64,000 bases of DNA from Allobosea sp. Leaf344 (GTDB taxonomy: Bacteria; Pseudomonadota; Alphaproteobacteria; Rhizobiales; Beijerinckiaceae). The position numbers and the translations under genes are program-made. How positions within the stretch are numbered: position 1 is the stretch's first letter; each line of letters begins with the position of its first letter. The stretch covers positions 275,514 through 339,513 of the forward strand of contig NZ_LMRT01000014.1 in NCBI RefSeq assembly GCF_001426225.1, written 5' to 3'. Below, piece by piece: positions 19,762-27,498 of this stretch. The notes below the pieces were generated by a model. That model made no database searches, was not told the origin of the DNA, and saw nothing but the letters and a program-made list of their open reading frames with translations.

Positions 19762-20265
19762 ATGGGCCTGTTCACCAAGGACATCAAGACCATGGACGAT
19801 CTGTTCGTCCATACGCTGCAGGATATCTACTACGCCGAGAACCAGATCCATAAGTCGCTGCCGAAGATGATCGAGAAGGCGACGAGCCCCGAATTGAAGC
19901 AGGGCCTGGAGATGCATCGCAACGAGACCGCCGGCCATATCCAGCGTCTCGAGCAGGTTTTCCGCCAGCATGGTGCGGAGGCCAAGGGCGTGACCTGCCC
20001 GGCGATCGACGGCATTCTCGAGGAAGCCGACGAGCTCGCGGGCGAGGTCGCCGACAAGCAGGTGCTCGATGCGGCGATCGTCGCGGCCGCCCAGGCTGTG
20101 GAGCATTACGAGATCACGCGCTATGGCACGCTGGTCGCCTGGGCCAAGCAGCTCGGCCGCCAGGATTGCGCGGCGCTGCTGCAGCAGAACCTCGACGAGG
20201 AATTTGCTGCCGACGGCAAGCTGACCAAGATGGCCGAATCCGGCATCAATCGCCGCGCCGCCTGA
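19762..20265 (+). CDS. Ferritin-like YciE/YciF (DUF892) family protein
   Basis: A 167-residue four-helix-bundle protein of the YciE/YciF stress-induced family. It shows TMDDLFVHTLQDIYYAENQI, EMHRNETAGHIQRLEQVF, AVEHYEITRYGTLVAWA and LDEEFAADGKLTKMAE; the repeated E/H residues are the presumed metal ligands. AAGGAGAG lies about 6 bases before the ATG. Monocistronic, with its own terminator. The physiological role in this family (general stress) is only partly known. Confidence 0.9.
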   Translation: MGLFTKDIKTMDDLFVHTLQDIYYAENQIHKSLPKMIEKATSPELKQGLEMHRNETAGHIQRLEQVFRQHGAEAKGVTCPAIDGILEEADELAGEVADKQVLDAAIVAAAQAVEHYEITRYGTLVAWAKQLGRQDCAALLQQNLDEEFAADGKLTKMAESGINRRAA

Positions 20266-20284
20266 TCACTCGATATGTCAGGGG

Positions 20285-20318
20285 AAGGGCCTGCAGCCTC
20301 GCCGCTGCGGGCCCTTTT
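20285..20318 (+). terminator. Rho-independent terminator of the YciE-like gene
   Basis: A 12-bp stem with one G-T wobble (20285-20296 with 20305-20316), an 8-base loop and a run of four T, 20 bases after the stop codon. Confidence 0.75.
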
Positions 20319-20323
20319 CGCGT

Positions 20324-20470
20324 CTAGACGGGGTTGCCGGGGTCGCCGGGCGGCACTTTGGGTGGGCTGCGCCTGCGGCGCCAGCCGCGCGCCCAGAACC
20401 CGCCCAGGGTCAGCCCGACCGGCACCGACAGCAGCAGAAGCCAGCCCACGAGCCCCCAATCGCCGCTCAT
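20324..20470 (-). CDS. Small hypothetical single-span membrane protein (48 aa)
   Basis: Begins at the ATG 20470-20468, which overlaps the TGA of the LysR gene in an ATGA junction. The peptide has one hydrophobic helix (about residues 6-26: GLVGWLLLLSVPVGLTLGG), an Arg/Trp cluster (RGWRRRRS) and a Pro-rich tail. The coupling to the regulator supports a real gene. No family recognised. Confidence 0.55.
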   Translation of the reverse strand: MSGDWGLVGWLLLLSVPVGLTLGGFWARGWRRRRSPPKVPPGDPGNPV

Positions 20471-21453
20471 GAATTCCGGCCTCCCGCCATCGCGGCACCA
20501 TCCGGGCCGGTGGCTTCGAGCAGGGGTTTGAGGCGGGCGAGCTCGGCTGCGACATGATCCATGAACAGCCTGACGCGCGGCGAATGCCGCAGTTCCGGAT
20601 GGGTCAGCAGCCAGAGATCGGCGGCGAGATCCGGGTCCGGCGCCGCCAGGCGCAGCAGTCCGGGACGCCGGTCGGCGATGAAACAGGGGAGGTAGCCGAT
20701 GCCGATGCCGGCCTCGACGGCCTCGGCCAGGCCGAGCACGGTGTTGAGCCGGTAGACGATCCGCTCCGGCGGCACATGCTGCAGCACCTGCCGCACCGCC
20801 TTGACCATGGCGAACTCCTCGCCCAGCGACACCCATCTCCGTTGCCAGAGCGCCTCCATCGCGGGAGTGCCGGGCTCCGTGACGTCGGCGGCGCGCCCAT
20901 ACAGGGCCCAGGCGATGCGGGCGGTGCGCCGCCCGACCAGCGTCTCCGGCGGCTTGTCGGTCGCGCGGATCGCGACATCCGCATCGCGCTTCGACAGGTT
21001 CAGGGCCTGGTTGCCGGACAGGATGTCGAGCCGGATATCCGGGCAGCTCTGCAGGAAACCGGCGAAGATCGGCGTCAGCAGATCGACCAGCAGCGTGTCG
21101 TTGGTGGTGACGCGGAGATCGCCGGCGGGCTTGATCTCCTGGCCGGCGAGCTTCAGCGCGAAGGCAGAGATCTCATTGTCGACCCGCTCCGCCAGCGCCG
21201 CCATTTCCTCGCCCGCGGGCGTAGCGACATAGCCGCTGCGATGGCGCTCGAACAGTTTCAGCCCGAGCCCGGCCTCGATCTGGCCCAGCCGCCGAAACAC
21301 GGTGGAATGGTTGAGCCCGAGCCGGGTGGCCGCGCCCGGCAGGGAACGCGCGTCGATGATCGCCTTGATCAGCCGGAAATCATCCCAGGCCAGGGTCTCG
21401 GGGCTGATCTGGCCCGTCGCAGCCTTCGCACGGTTCATCGCGTCATTCTTCAA
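20467..21453 (-). CDS. LysR-family transcriptional regulator
   Basis: A 328-residue LysR-type protein. The N-terminal winged helix (about 20-80) reads LAWDDFRLIKAIIDARSLPG, then AATRLGLNHSTVFRRLGQIE. A LysR substrate-binding domain follows (DLRVTTNDTLLVDLLTPIFA...GIGIGYLPCFIADRRPGL). It resembles LysR proteins of the DsdC/HTH-with-short-sensor type that lack a nearby divergent target; its neighbour upstream is an RTX-gene remnant. It may repress itself and the coupled 48-aa membrane protein. Effector unknown. Confidence 0.87.
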   Translation of the reverse strand: MKNDAMNRAKAATGQISPETLAWDDFRLIKAIIDARSLPGAATRLGLNHSTVFRRLGQIEAGLGLKLFERHRSGYVATPAGEEMAALAERVDNEISAFALKLAGQEIKPAGDLRVTTNDTLLVDLLTPIFAGFLQSCPDIRLDILSGNQALNLSKRDADVAIRATDKPPETLVGRRTARIAWALYGRAADVTEPGTPAMEALWQRRWVSLGEEFAMVKAVRQVLQHVPPERIVYRLNTVLGLAEAVEAGIGIGYLPCFIADRRPGLLRLAAPDPDLAADLWLLTHPELRHSPRVRLFMDHVAAELARLKPLLEATGPDGAAMAGGRNS

Positions 21454-21522
21454 GAGAGTTGCGCGCCGACGATGCGACCCTCAGCCCGTCGGCCCACGCG
21501 GAGCCGCCGACTATCACATGTT

Positions 21523-21690
21523 TCACACAAATCGGAAGTCGTCAGCCGTCAGAGACGCCAGGGAAACACCCGTCAGGGTCAGGACATCGCCCGTGGCGAA
21601 GCTGACGACCGTGTCGGAGCCGATCTGAGTGGCCGCCTCTCGCACGGCCGAAAACTGTCCGGCTAGGCGGGAGTCGAGCTCGATCACGTC
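21523..21690 (-). pseudogene. C-terminal remnant of an RTX / hemolysin-type calcium-binding protein
   Basis: On the minus strand an uninterrupted stretch of about 55 codons reads GDVIELDSRLAGQFSAV, then TQIGSDTVVSFATGDVLTLTGV, then SLASLTADDFRFV and a stop at 21523. This is the usual last segment after the glycine-rich calcium repeats of alphaproteobacterial RTX proteins (the block DxIxLD...ADTVI..........LxLxxVxLASLxAxDFxF). No start, nonapeptide repeats or full domain remain upstream; the frame runs into an Arg-rich nonsense segment and the end of another gene. I call it a decayed fragment. Confidence 0.65.
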
Positions 21691-21735
21691 ACCTCGCTGC
21701 CTGCGCCCCTCTCCGAGTATGACTGCTTTGTTGAG

Positions 21736-22437
21736 CTAGGGGACCTTCCAGGCGGCAAATTTCCCTGTGATCGCATCTCTGATCATTCGCCAGTCCTTGA
21801 GGTGAGGCTTGCGGAACGTCGCTCTTACGAGATTGCCGTCGATGAGGAAGGCCATGCTGCAGCCCGGAGCGCGATAGAGGCCATCGCCGTCACAGACGAT
21901 TCCCAGCGGCGTGCGCCCACCCTCCCGCAGTCGGTAGCTCTCCTTCCAACCCCAGTTCCCTGTCTTTGGCGGAATCTGTCGCCGCATCCGAAGCCCGTCC
22001 CATTCGCTTATGCGAATGGTGTGCTCGGAGAGGTCACCCTCCATCGCCGATATCGTCGGCTCCAAATCAACGTTGATGCCCCCGGACGACGAAATGAGAA
22101 TGTGGATCGAGTCTTGCGTATTCGGGCTCTTGAACCGGCTGCGGTTCTCTTCGCTTCGCCCTTCGATGTCGGGAAGGAGCGCGAACATCAGCGCGTCTTC
22201 GACCTCCGCGGCGCCCGATCGGTATCTGGCCGCGCCATCCAACAGATTGGCGGGTATGAGGTAGGTCACGTTCGTCGCCGGAAAATGCAGGCGGATCGGC
22301 TGCGTGCTGTCGGTATAAGTCGTCCAGTAGGGGTAGGTCGCAGAAACGACACTCGCCACTTTGAAACAAATCAAGAGCAGCGGCGGAGTGAGCATGATCC
22401 CGCAGACGATCAGCATCATTCTCAGCGTATGGCGCAT
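21736..22437 (-). CDS. Hypothetical membrane-anchored protein
   Basis: 233 residues. An N-terminal signal anchor (about residues 6-30: RMMLIVCGIMLTPPLLLICF) is followed by a soluble domain with regularly spaced hydrophobic strands (HFPATNVTYLIPANLL, HILISSSGGINVDLEPTI, SMAFLIDGNLVRATF). No family is recognised. Codon use is visibly less GC-biased than in neighbouring genes, and the gene lies in an AT-richer patch with gene remnants, suggesting acquired DNA. The length and coherent amino-acid pattern support a real protein. Confidence 0.6.
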   Translation of the reverse strand: MRHTLRMMLIVCGIMLTPPLLLICFKVASVVSATYPYWTTYTDSTQPIRLHFPATNVTYLIPANLLDGAARYRSGAAEVEDALMFALLPDIEGRSEENRSRFKSPNTQDSIHILISSSGGINVDLEPTISAMEGDLSEHTIRISEWDGLRMRRQIPPKTGNWGWKESYRLREGGRTPLGIVCDGDGLYRAPGCSMAFLIDGNLVRATFRKPHLKDWRMIRDAITGKFAAWKVP

Positions 22438-23073
22438 GGTTTCCGCACCTTCGCCACACTAAGAAAAGCTCGATGCCAGTTCATATGATGGCATCTGCGT
22501 CATCCTGGAAATCGAAGAAAGAATGCGCTGCGTCGCCCACCTATAACGACGCAGAGCCAGTTCTGATAATGCCGACATTGCCGTAGAGTTCGAACGGATC
22601 GCGTCACTTGTCGCGGGAAAGCTAACGCGTCCTCACGAGATTTGCAACCTGGATTTGTATTCATCGAATGAATTTATCTTTGATAGTACGGTGCGGATTG
22701 ATGGATTGGCGACCGCTAATATCGGTAGTGCTTTTCACAATGGGTGATTAGCCAATCATACGGCTCGACATGGCGTAGCGGAGATCGGGACGCGCCTGAT
22801 GGCTGGGCGGCTTTGCGCGCGCGCCTGAACGTAGGGAGCCCGTGCCGCCACTCTTGCCGCCGATCATCTTCGTGCGCGCCATCCGCCCTAAGCCGATGGC
22901 TCGGACGGGCTACCTGTGACCGCCACGGACCAGCTCGCATTGCAATATGGATTGTCGCAGAGCAGGGACACGATTGCACTGACGCAATATGGCTGGGCTG
23001 GTATCGTCGGCGGCGGATGCCATCTTGAGCTCCAGAGCGCGACCCCCCCTGGGGTCGCCGAGGAGTAAGGATC
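22438..23073. other. AT-richer intergenic stretch with decayed ORFs
   Basis: No intact gene is recognised in these 636 bp. The part 22480-22760 is clearly AT-richer than the rest of the window. On the plus strand, 22547-22747 is an open frame with protein-like composition (HEICNLDLYSSNEFIFDST) but no ATG or other plausible start, so it looks like a broken gene. On the minus strand 22748-22882 could encode a basic 44-residue peptide (begins MARTKMIGGKSGGTG); I see no support beyond the open frame. The last 50 bp carry the promoter/leader of the downstream dioxygenase-like gene. Confidence 0.5.
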
Positions 23074-24009
23074 ATGCAGGTCAACGGCCTTCACCACGTC
23101 ACCGCCATCTCCGGCCCGGCCCGGCGCAATCTCGATTTCTACACCCGCACGCTCGGCCTGCGCCTGGTGAAGAAGACGGTGAATTTCGACGATCCTTCGA
23201 CCTATCACCTCTATTACGGGGATGGTGACGCGGCGCCGGGCTCGATCCTGACCTTCTTCCCCTGGGAGCACGCGGCGCCGGGCCGTCTCGGCATCGGCGA
23301 AACCCAGGAGACGGTGCTGCGCATTCCCGCGCAGAGCATCGGCTTCTGGGCGCATCGCCTGGTCGAGCATGGCGTGGCGCATGAGCAGCCGCGCCGGCGC
23401 TTCGGGGAGACGGTGCTCGCCTTCCGCGATCCCGACGGGATGCGGCTGGCGCTCGTCGGGATCCCGGGGCTGGAGACGGCCCCGGCCTGGGGCGGCGACG
23501 AGATCCCGCCGGAGCACGCCATTCGCGGCTTTCAGAGCGTCAGCCTGATGGTGGCCGATGCCGAGCCCACGGCTGCGATCCTCGGCGACGTCTTCGGCTT
23601 CCGCGAGATCGCGCGCGAGGACAGCCTGGTCCGCTATCAGGCCGGAGACGGCCGGGTCGCAGGCCAGATCATCGATCTCAGGATAGCCGGCGGCTTCCTG
23701 CCGGCCAGGCAGGGCGCGGGCTCGGTGCATCACATCGCCTTCCGCGCCGCCGACGACGCGGAGCAGGAGCGGATGGTGCGCCGCCTGGCCGAGAACCACG
23801 GCCAGCACACGACGGAACAGCGCGACCGCAATTATTTCCGGTCGGTCTATTTTCGCGAACCCGGCGGCGTGCTGTTCGAGATCGCGACGGACCAGCCGGG
23901 ATTTGCCGTCGACGAGGCGCAGGCCAGCCTCGGCCAGGCGCTGAAACTGCCGCCGGGTCTGGAGCCGCAGCGCGCGCGGATCGAGGCGCTGTTGCCGGCG
24001 CTGGACTGA
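23074..24009 (+). CDS. Ring-cleaving dioxygenase of the glyoxalase family (MhqO-like)
   Basis: 311 residues with two vicinal-oxygen-chelate modules: GLHHVTAISGPARRNLDFYT at the start of the first, and RGFQSVSLMVADAEPTAAIL at about 150. His/Glu ligands are visible in GLHHVT, SVHHIAF and VLFEIATDQPGF. MhqO-type proteins are induced by quinones and are thought to cleave hydroquinone thiol adducts or catechol-like rings. The next gene is an MhqD-like hydrolase, the same pairing as in Firmicutes mhq operons. GAGGAG precedes the ATG. Confidence 0.85.
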   Translation: MQVNGLHHVTAISGPARRNLDFYTRTLGLRLVKKTVNFDDPSTYHLYYGDGDAAPGSILTFFPWEHAAPGRLGIGETQETVLRIPAQSIGFWAHRLVEHGVAHEQPRRRFGETVLAFRDPDGMRLALVGIPGLETAPAWGGDEIPPEHAIRGFQSVSLMVADAEPTAAILGDVFGFREIAREDSLVRYQAGDGRVAGQIIDLRIAGGFLPARQGAGSVHHIAFRAADDAEQERMVRRLAENHGQHTTEQRDRNYFRSVYFREPGGVLFEIATDQPGFAVDEAQASLGQALKLPPGLEPQRARIEALLPALD

Positions 24010-24082
24010 GCCATCGCGACCCTGCCCGGTTCAGCCGGGCAGGGCTCGCGGAAACCGCATGCTTATCTCGAGGAGGTTGATG

Positions 24083-24700
24083 ATGGACGCCCTCGCACAG
24101 GACGGCTTCACCCATGTCTACGAGCCGGGCACCGGCGCCGGCGCACCCGTGCTGCTGCTGCACGGGACCGGCGGCGACGAGCGCGATCTGCTGCCGATCG
24201 GCCGCAGCGTCGCGCCGGGCGCCAGCCTGATCTCGCCGCGCGGGCGGGTTCTGGAAGGCACGATGCCGCGCTTCTTCCGCCGCTTGGCCGAGGGCGTCTT
24301 CGACGAGGCCGATCTCGTGGCGCGCACCCATGAGCTGGCGGAGTTCGTGCTGGCCATGCGCGCGCGGCACGGGCTGGCGGCGCCGATCGCCATCGGCTTC
24401 TCCAACGGCGCCAATATCGCGGCGAGCCTGCTGCTGCTGCGGCCGGAAGTTCTCGCCGGCGCCGCGCTGCTGCGCGCCATGTCGCCCTTCGCCGGGCCGC
24501 CTTCGGTCGATCTCACCGGCAAGAAGGTGCTGATGCTGTCCGGCGCCATGGATCCGATCATCCCGGCCGAGACCGCCGAGCGGCTGGCCCGGACCCTGGC
24601 CGAGGTCGGCGCAGAGACCGAGCATCGCGTGCTGCCGGCGGGCCATGGCCTGACGCAGGCCGATCTGACGCTGCTCGAGGCCTGGCACGCCGGGCGTTGA
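24083..24700 (+). CDS. Alpha/beta hydrolase, phospholipase/carboxylesterase family (MhqD-like)
   Basis: About 205 residues. It has the oxyanion-hole segment LLLHGTGGDERDLL, the nucleophile elbow GFSNGAN (G-x-S-x-G), an Asp in MLSGAMDPIIP and a His in LPAGHGLTQADL, so the catalytic triad is complete. AGGAGG at 24071 places the start at 24080 or 24083; I favour 24083 for its spacing. It pairs with the upstream ring-cleaving dioxygenase, probably in quinone detoxification (inference). Confidence 0.85.
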   Translation: MDALAQDGFTHVYEPGTGAGAPVLLLHGTGGDERDLLPIGRSVAPGASLISPRGRVLEGTMPRFFRRLAEGVFDEADLVARTHELAEFVLAMRARHGLAAPIAIGFSNGANIAASLLLLRPEVLAGAALLRAMSPFAGPPSVDLTGKKVLMLSGAMDPIIPAETAERLARTLAEVGAETEHRVLPAGHGLTQADLTLLEAWHAGR

Positions 24701-24745
24701 GCGCCTGTCGCGCCGCCGCCGGCGCGGCAGGCCGCGTCGGCGGGC

Positions 24746-24970
24746 TCAGGATGCGGCGGCCGCCTTGCTCTTGGTCGCCTTGGCCTTGGGCGCGGGCGGC
24801 GGTTCGGCGGCCTGCTTGGCCAGTCTCTGCGCCCTCAGCGCCTCGATCTTCTTGCGCGCGGCCGCTTCCTCGGCCGCGATGCGGCCACTGGATTTCTGCT
24901 TCTCGCGCGGGGCTTCCTGCACGCTGTGAACGTCGTGCCAGGCCCGCGGCCCGCGATCTTCACCAGCCAT
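24746..24970 (-). CDS. Hypothetical small charged protein (74 aa)
   Basis: Starts [20 protein letters not shown], continues with a predicted charged helix ([20 protein letters not shown]) and ends in an Ala/Lys/Pro-rich tail. Composition resembles small cytosolic helical proteins that are common and uncharacterised in Rhizobiales. It is convergent with the MhqD-like gene. No function is assigned; the charged coiled-coil-like helix and the isolated position are the only support. Confidence 0.5.
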   Translation of the reverse strand: MAGEDRGPRAWHDVHSVQEAPREKQKSSGRIAAEEAAARKKIEALRAQRLAKQAAEPPPAPKAKATKSKAAAAS

Positions 24971-25068
24971 AGCCGTTCTCCCCCGTCTGGCGCTCGATGC
25001 GCAAAGCTCAGCTTAACCCGGTTTGGCAGCCGTAGCGAGCCGCCATCCGCGCCGGCGGACGCTGGCCG

Positions 25069-25185
25069 TCAGTCCAGCAGCGTCGCCGCAAGCGCCATGC
25101 CCGCCGCCAGCACTGCGAGCGCCCTGAGCAGCATGCCGCGCTGTCGCGACACCAGCTCCGGAACCAGACGCACGGATCCACGCAT
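25069..25185 (-). CDS. Possible small membrane peptide (38 aa)
   Basis: Open frame from the ATG at 25185 to the TGA at 25069. It has a basic N-terminus ([17 protein letters not shown]) and one hydrophobic Ala/Leu helix (about residues 18-37). It could be a real single-span peptide, but in DNA this GC-rich such frames arise by chance. No family recognised. Confidence 0.3.
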   Translation of the reverse strand: MRGSVRLVPELVSRQRGMLLRALAVLAAGMALAATLLD

Positions 25186-25387
25186 GTTCGTTACCCCACC
25201 CCGTGACGATGGTGGATCGCTTCGGTTGCGGCAGCAAGGGACGACCCGCCGGGGCTGTGGACAAGATCGCGGCCGCTCGCTGGCCCGTCATGCCCGGCCC
25301 GCCTGCCGCTTGATCGCCAGGGCGGCCGGCGACATGCTCCGCGCCGCGCCCGCCGCTGGACCGGCGGCTCGGAGGATCCTGCCGGCC

Positions 25388-26119
25388 ATGTGCAATCTCT
25401 ACAGCTATACCCGCGGCGTCGATGCGATGCGCCAGCTGTTTCGCCGGCCCTTCGATGCACCGGCGACCAATCTGCCGCCGCTGCCCGGCATTTTTCCGGA
25501 TTACGAGGCGCCGATCATCCGCAATCAGGGGGACGGGCCGCCGGCTCTGGCGATGGCCCGCTGGGGCATGCCGAGTTCGCGCAAGGCGGTCTATGACGCC
25601 GCGGTGAAGCGCGCCGACAAGCTCCGCGCCAAGGGCAAGCCCGTGGATTTCGACGCGCTGCTGGCGATGGAGCCCGATGCCGGCACCACCAATATCCGCA
25701 ACACCGCGAGCCCGCATTGGCGGCCCTGGCTCGGCGTGCAGAACCGCTGCCTGGTGCCGTTCACCAGCTTCAGCGAGTTCAACCGCGATGCGGGCGGCGA
25801 CATCTGGTTCGCCCGGGACGAGAGCCGGCCCGTCGCCTTCTTCGCAGGGCTGTGGACGCCGCAATGGACGGGTGTGCGCAGGATCAGCAAGGGGATCGAG
25901 ACGCTGGACCTCTTCGCCTTCCTCACGACCGAGCCGAATGCGGAGGTGGCGGCGGTGCATCCCAAGGCGATGCCGGTGATCCTGACCGAGCCGGAGGAAT
26001 GCGAGCTCTGGATGGAGGCGCCCTGGCAGGAGGCCCGGGCGCTGCAGCGGCCGCTGGCCGATGGCCGGCTGGCGATCGTGGCGCGCGGCGGCAAGGCGGA
26101 CGCGGCTGCGGCCGCATGA
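25388..26119 (+). CDS. SOS-response-associated peptidase family protein (YedK/HMCES)
   Basis: A 243-residue SRAP-domain protein that forms a covalent thiazolidine link to abasic sites in single-stranded DNA. The catalytic Cys is residue 2 (MCNLYSY), which fixes the start at 25388 and rules out the longer upstream frame. Other family landmarks: [11 protein letters not shown] (Asn ligand region), [11 protein letters not shown] (Glu) and [10 protein letters not shown] (His). Longer than E. coli YedK because of an insertion with [11 protein letters not shown]. No neighbouring SOS gene is seen. Confidence 0.9.
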   Translation: MCNLYSYTRGVDAMRQLFRRPFDAPATNLPPLPGIFPDYEAPIIRNQGDGPPALAMARWGMPSSRKAVYDAAVKRADKLRAKGKPVDFDALLAMEPDAGTTNIRNTASPHWRPWLGVQNRCLVPFTSFSEFNRDAGGDIWFARDESRPVAFFAGLWTPQWTGVRRISKGIETLDLFAFLTTEPNAEVAAVHPKAMPVILTEPEECELWMEAPWQEARALQRPLADGRLAIVARGGKADAAAAA

Positions 26120-26132
26120 GCACAAACGGAAA

Positions 26133-26156
26133 CGCCCGCCTCCGGAGAGGCGGGCG
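26133..26156. terminator. Hairpin between convergent yedK-like and DUF1236 genes
   Basis: A 9-bp GC-rich stem (26133-26141 with 26148-26156) with a 6-base loop, placed between two convergent stop codons. The T tract is short and interrupted on either strand, so termination efficiency is uncertain. Confidence 0.5.
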
Positions 26157-26177
26157 CTCGATCGATCACTGGATCGA

Positions 26178-26597
26178 TCACTCGATGATCTGGACGATCT
26201 TGCGCGTGCGCGGCTCGACCAGGACCGGGCGGTCATTGACCACGGTGTAGCGGTACTGGGTCTTGCCGTAGCGGGCCGGAACCTCGCGGACGGTGACCGT
26301 CTCGGGCAGCGTCGCGCCGACCACGACTTCCTTCTCGTAGCGCACGGAGGGAACATCCTGCTCCATCACATAGGTGCGGAAGGCCGGGCGCTGATCGGCT
26401 GTGATCCCGCCGACGATCGCACCCGCCGCCGCGCCACCGACCGCGCCGGCCGCCGCGCCGACCGGACCGCCGACGATCGCGCCGCCGACGGCACCCGTCG
26501 CCGCACCCGAGGCCGCGCCGCCGGCCGCGCCGGATTGGGCCTGGGCCGCGAAGGGAACGACGGCGAGGGTTGCTACGATGGCAAGTTGCTTCAACAT
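26178..26597 (-). CDS. DUF1236 family secreted protein with Gly-zipper segment
   Basis: 139 residues. A Sec signal peptide (MLKQLAIVATLAVVPFAAQA) is followed by a Gly/Ala repeat region (about 23-66, with GGPVGAAAGAVGGAAAGAI), a glycine-zipper that could insert in a membrane. The DUF1236 core follows (YVMEQDVPSVRYEKEVVVGA, then LPETVTVREVPARYGKTQYR). The family is frequent in Rhizobiales, exported, and of unknown role. A 16-bp perfect palindrome lies about 60 bp upstream of the start. Confidence 0.85.
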   Translation of the reverse strand: MLKQLAIVATLAVVPFAAQAQSGAAGGAASGAATGAVGGAIVGGPVGAAAGAVGGAAAGAIVGGITADQRPAFRTYVMEQDVPSVRYEKEVVVGATLPETVTVREVPARYGKTQYRYTVVNDRPVLVEPRTRKIVQIIE

Positions 26598-26657
26598 GAT
26601 TGGCTCCTGTCAGTGTGTGAACGTGACAGAACAACACCCGGCATCGCGCCTGGTTTC

Positions 26658-26673
26658 ATGAATGATCATTCAT
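26658..26673. promoter_or_regulatory. 16-bp perfect palindrome, candidate operator
   Basis: ATGAATGATCATTCAT, a perfect inverted repeat and AT-rich in a GC-rich genome, lies 61-76 bp upstream of the DUF1236 gene start. Size and symmetry fit a dimeric TetR- or MarR-type repressor site. No regulator gene is adjacent, so the partner is unknown. Confidence 0.45.
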
Positions 26674-26765
26674 CAAAGCTTTTGCCTATACTGCGCGCGG
26701 GCAGAACGCTGCTGCCCCGGCATCGGCATCGCCCGATCGGCGCCCCATCCCGCGCCGGCGCCCGG

Positions 26766-27017
26766 TCACGCCTCGGGCACGGGCAGGGGACCCGGGCCCC
26801 AGAGGAAATCCTGCAGCAGCTGCGGCATCTCCACGCCCGGCACGAAGACCAGGAGATGCTCGGGATCGGAGGATTCGGCGTTTTCGAAGACCTCGACCAC
26901 CGACCATTCCGAATCCGGCGTCAAAAGTTCGCCTTCTCGTGTGCCCGGCGCAGGTCTGAGCCATTTCGCCCAATGATAACCCGGAGCCGTCGGCAAAATT
27001 ACAATAGGATTGACCAT
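26766..27017 (-). CDS. Hypothetical protein (83 aa)
   Basis: Begins MVNPIVILPTAPGYHWAKWL. Contains an EWSVVEVFENAESSDPEHL segment with alternating hydrophobic and acidic residues, and ends with LLQDFLWGPGPLPVPEA. Composition is protein-like (Trp, Tyr, Phe present at normal frequency) and codon use matches the genome, so I think it is real. No family recognised, and no partner is evident. Confidence 0.55.
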   Translation of the reverse strand: MVNPIVILPTAPGYHWAKWLRPAPGTREGELLTPDSEWSVVEVFENAESSDPEHLLVFVPGVEMPQLLQDFLWGPGPLPVPEA

Positions 27018-27195
27018 GACTAAGACGATTGTTGGTACGGCAAAACGCCGAGGTCGCAGCTTGGTTTCGTATGAAAAGGCGGAGCGCGTCGGGCTGATGC
27101 GGACAGCGGGGCGCAGGCAGGTGATGGCGAGGCGAGAAGCCGGAACGCCGACCGGGACGAAGCGGGCGTGCTCCCGCCGGCCGGCCTTCGACGAA

Positions 27196-27273
27196 AATGG
27201 TCGGAGCGAGAGGATTCGAACCTCCGACCCCTTGTCCCCCAGACAAGTGCGCTAACCGGGCTGCGCTACGCTC
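27196..27273 (-). tRNA. tRNA-Pro (anticodon GGG)
   Basis: On the minus strand the 7-bp acceptor stem CGGAGCG/CGCTCCG closes a full cloverleaf. The anticodon arm is CTTGT-CTGGGGG-ACAAG, giving GGG; the T arm contains GGTTCGAATCC. The 3' CCA is encoded (27196-27198 on the plus strand read TGG). Not flanked by an integrase or duplicated end, so no sign of use as an attachment site. Confidence 0.95.
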
Positions 27274-27498
27274 CGACGGGTCGGCTTATAGAGTCGCTCT
27301 CGGCAGGATGCAATGCGCTTCGCGCAATCTGGCGGGACAATCCGGGCGCGGGCTCACCTGTCGCATATCTGGCGTCGCGGAGCCGGTGGCAAAAGGATTC
27401 TCGCAGTCCGGCCGAAACAATTAACTGTCGATTTCAAATCAGTTTGATCACGCTCTCACTATTGACCATGGTTTTTCATCATTAGTGGGAGTCTAGTC

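Noticed and set aside
22716..23084. Minus-strand 122-codon ORF upstream of the MhqO-like gene
   Set aside because: Low-quality Arg/His-rich translation, overlaps the dioxygenase start and promoter, and no family resemblance.
27010..27255. Plus-strand ORF over the tRNA gene
   Set aside because: It covers the antisense of tRNA-Pro and its translation is Arg-rich without a family.
27196..27273. tRNA-Pro as an island attachment site
   Set aside because: No integrase, no duplicated 3' tRNA end found downstream, and flanking genes look native.
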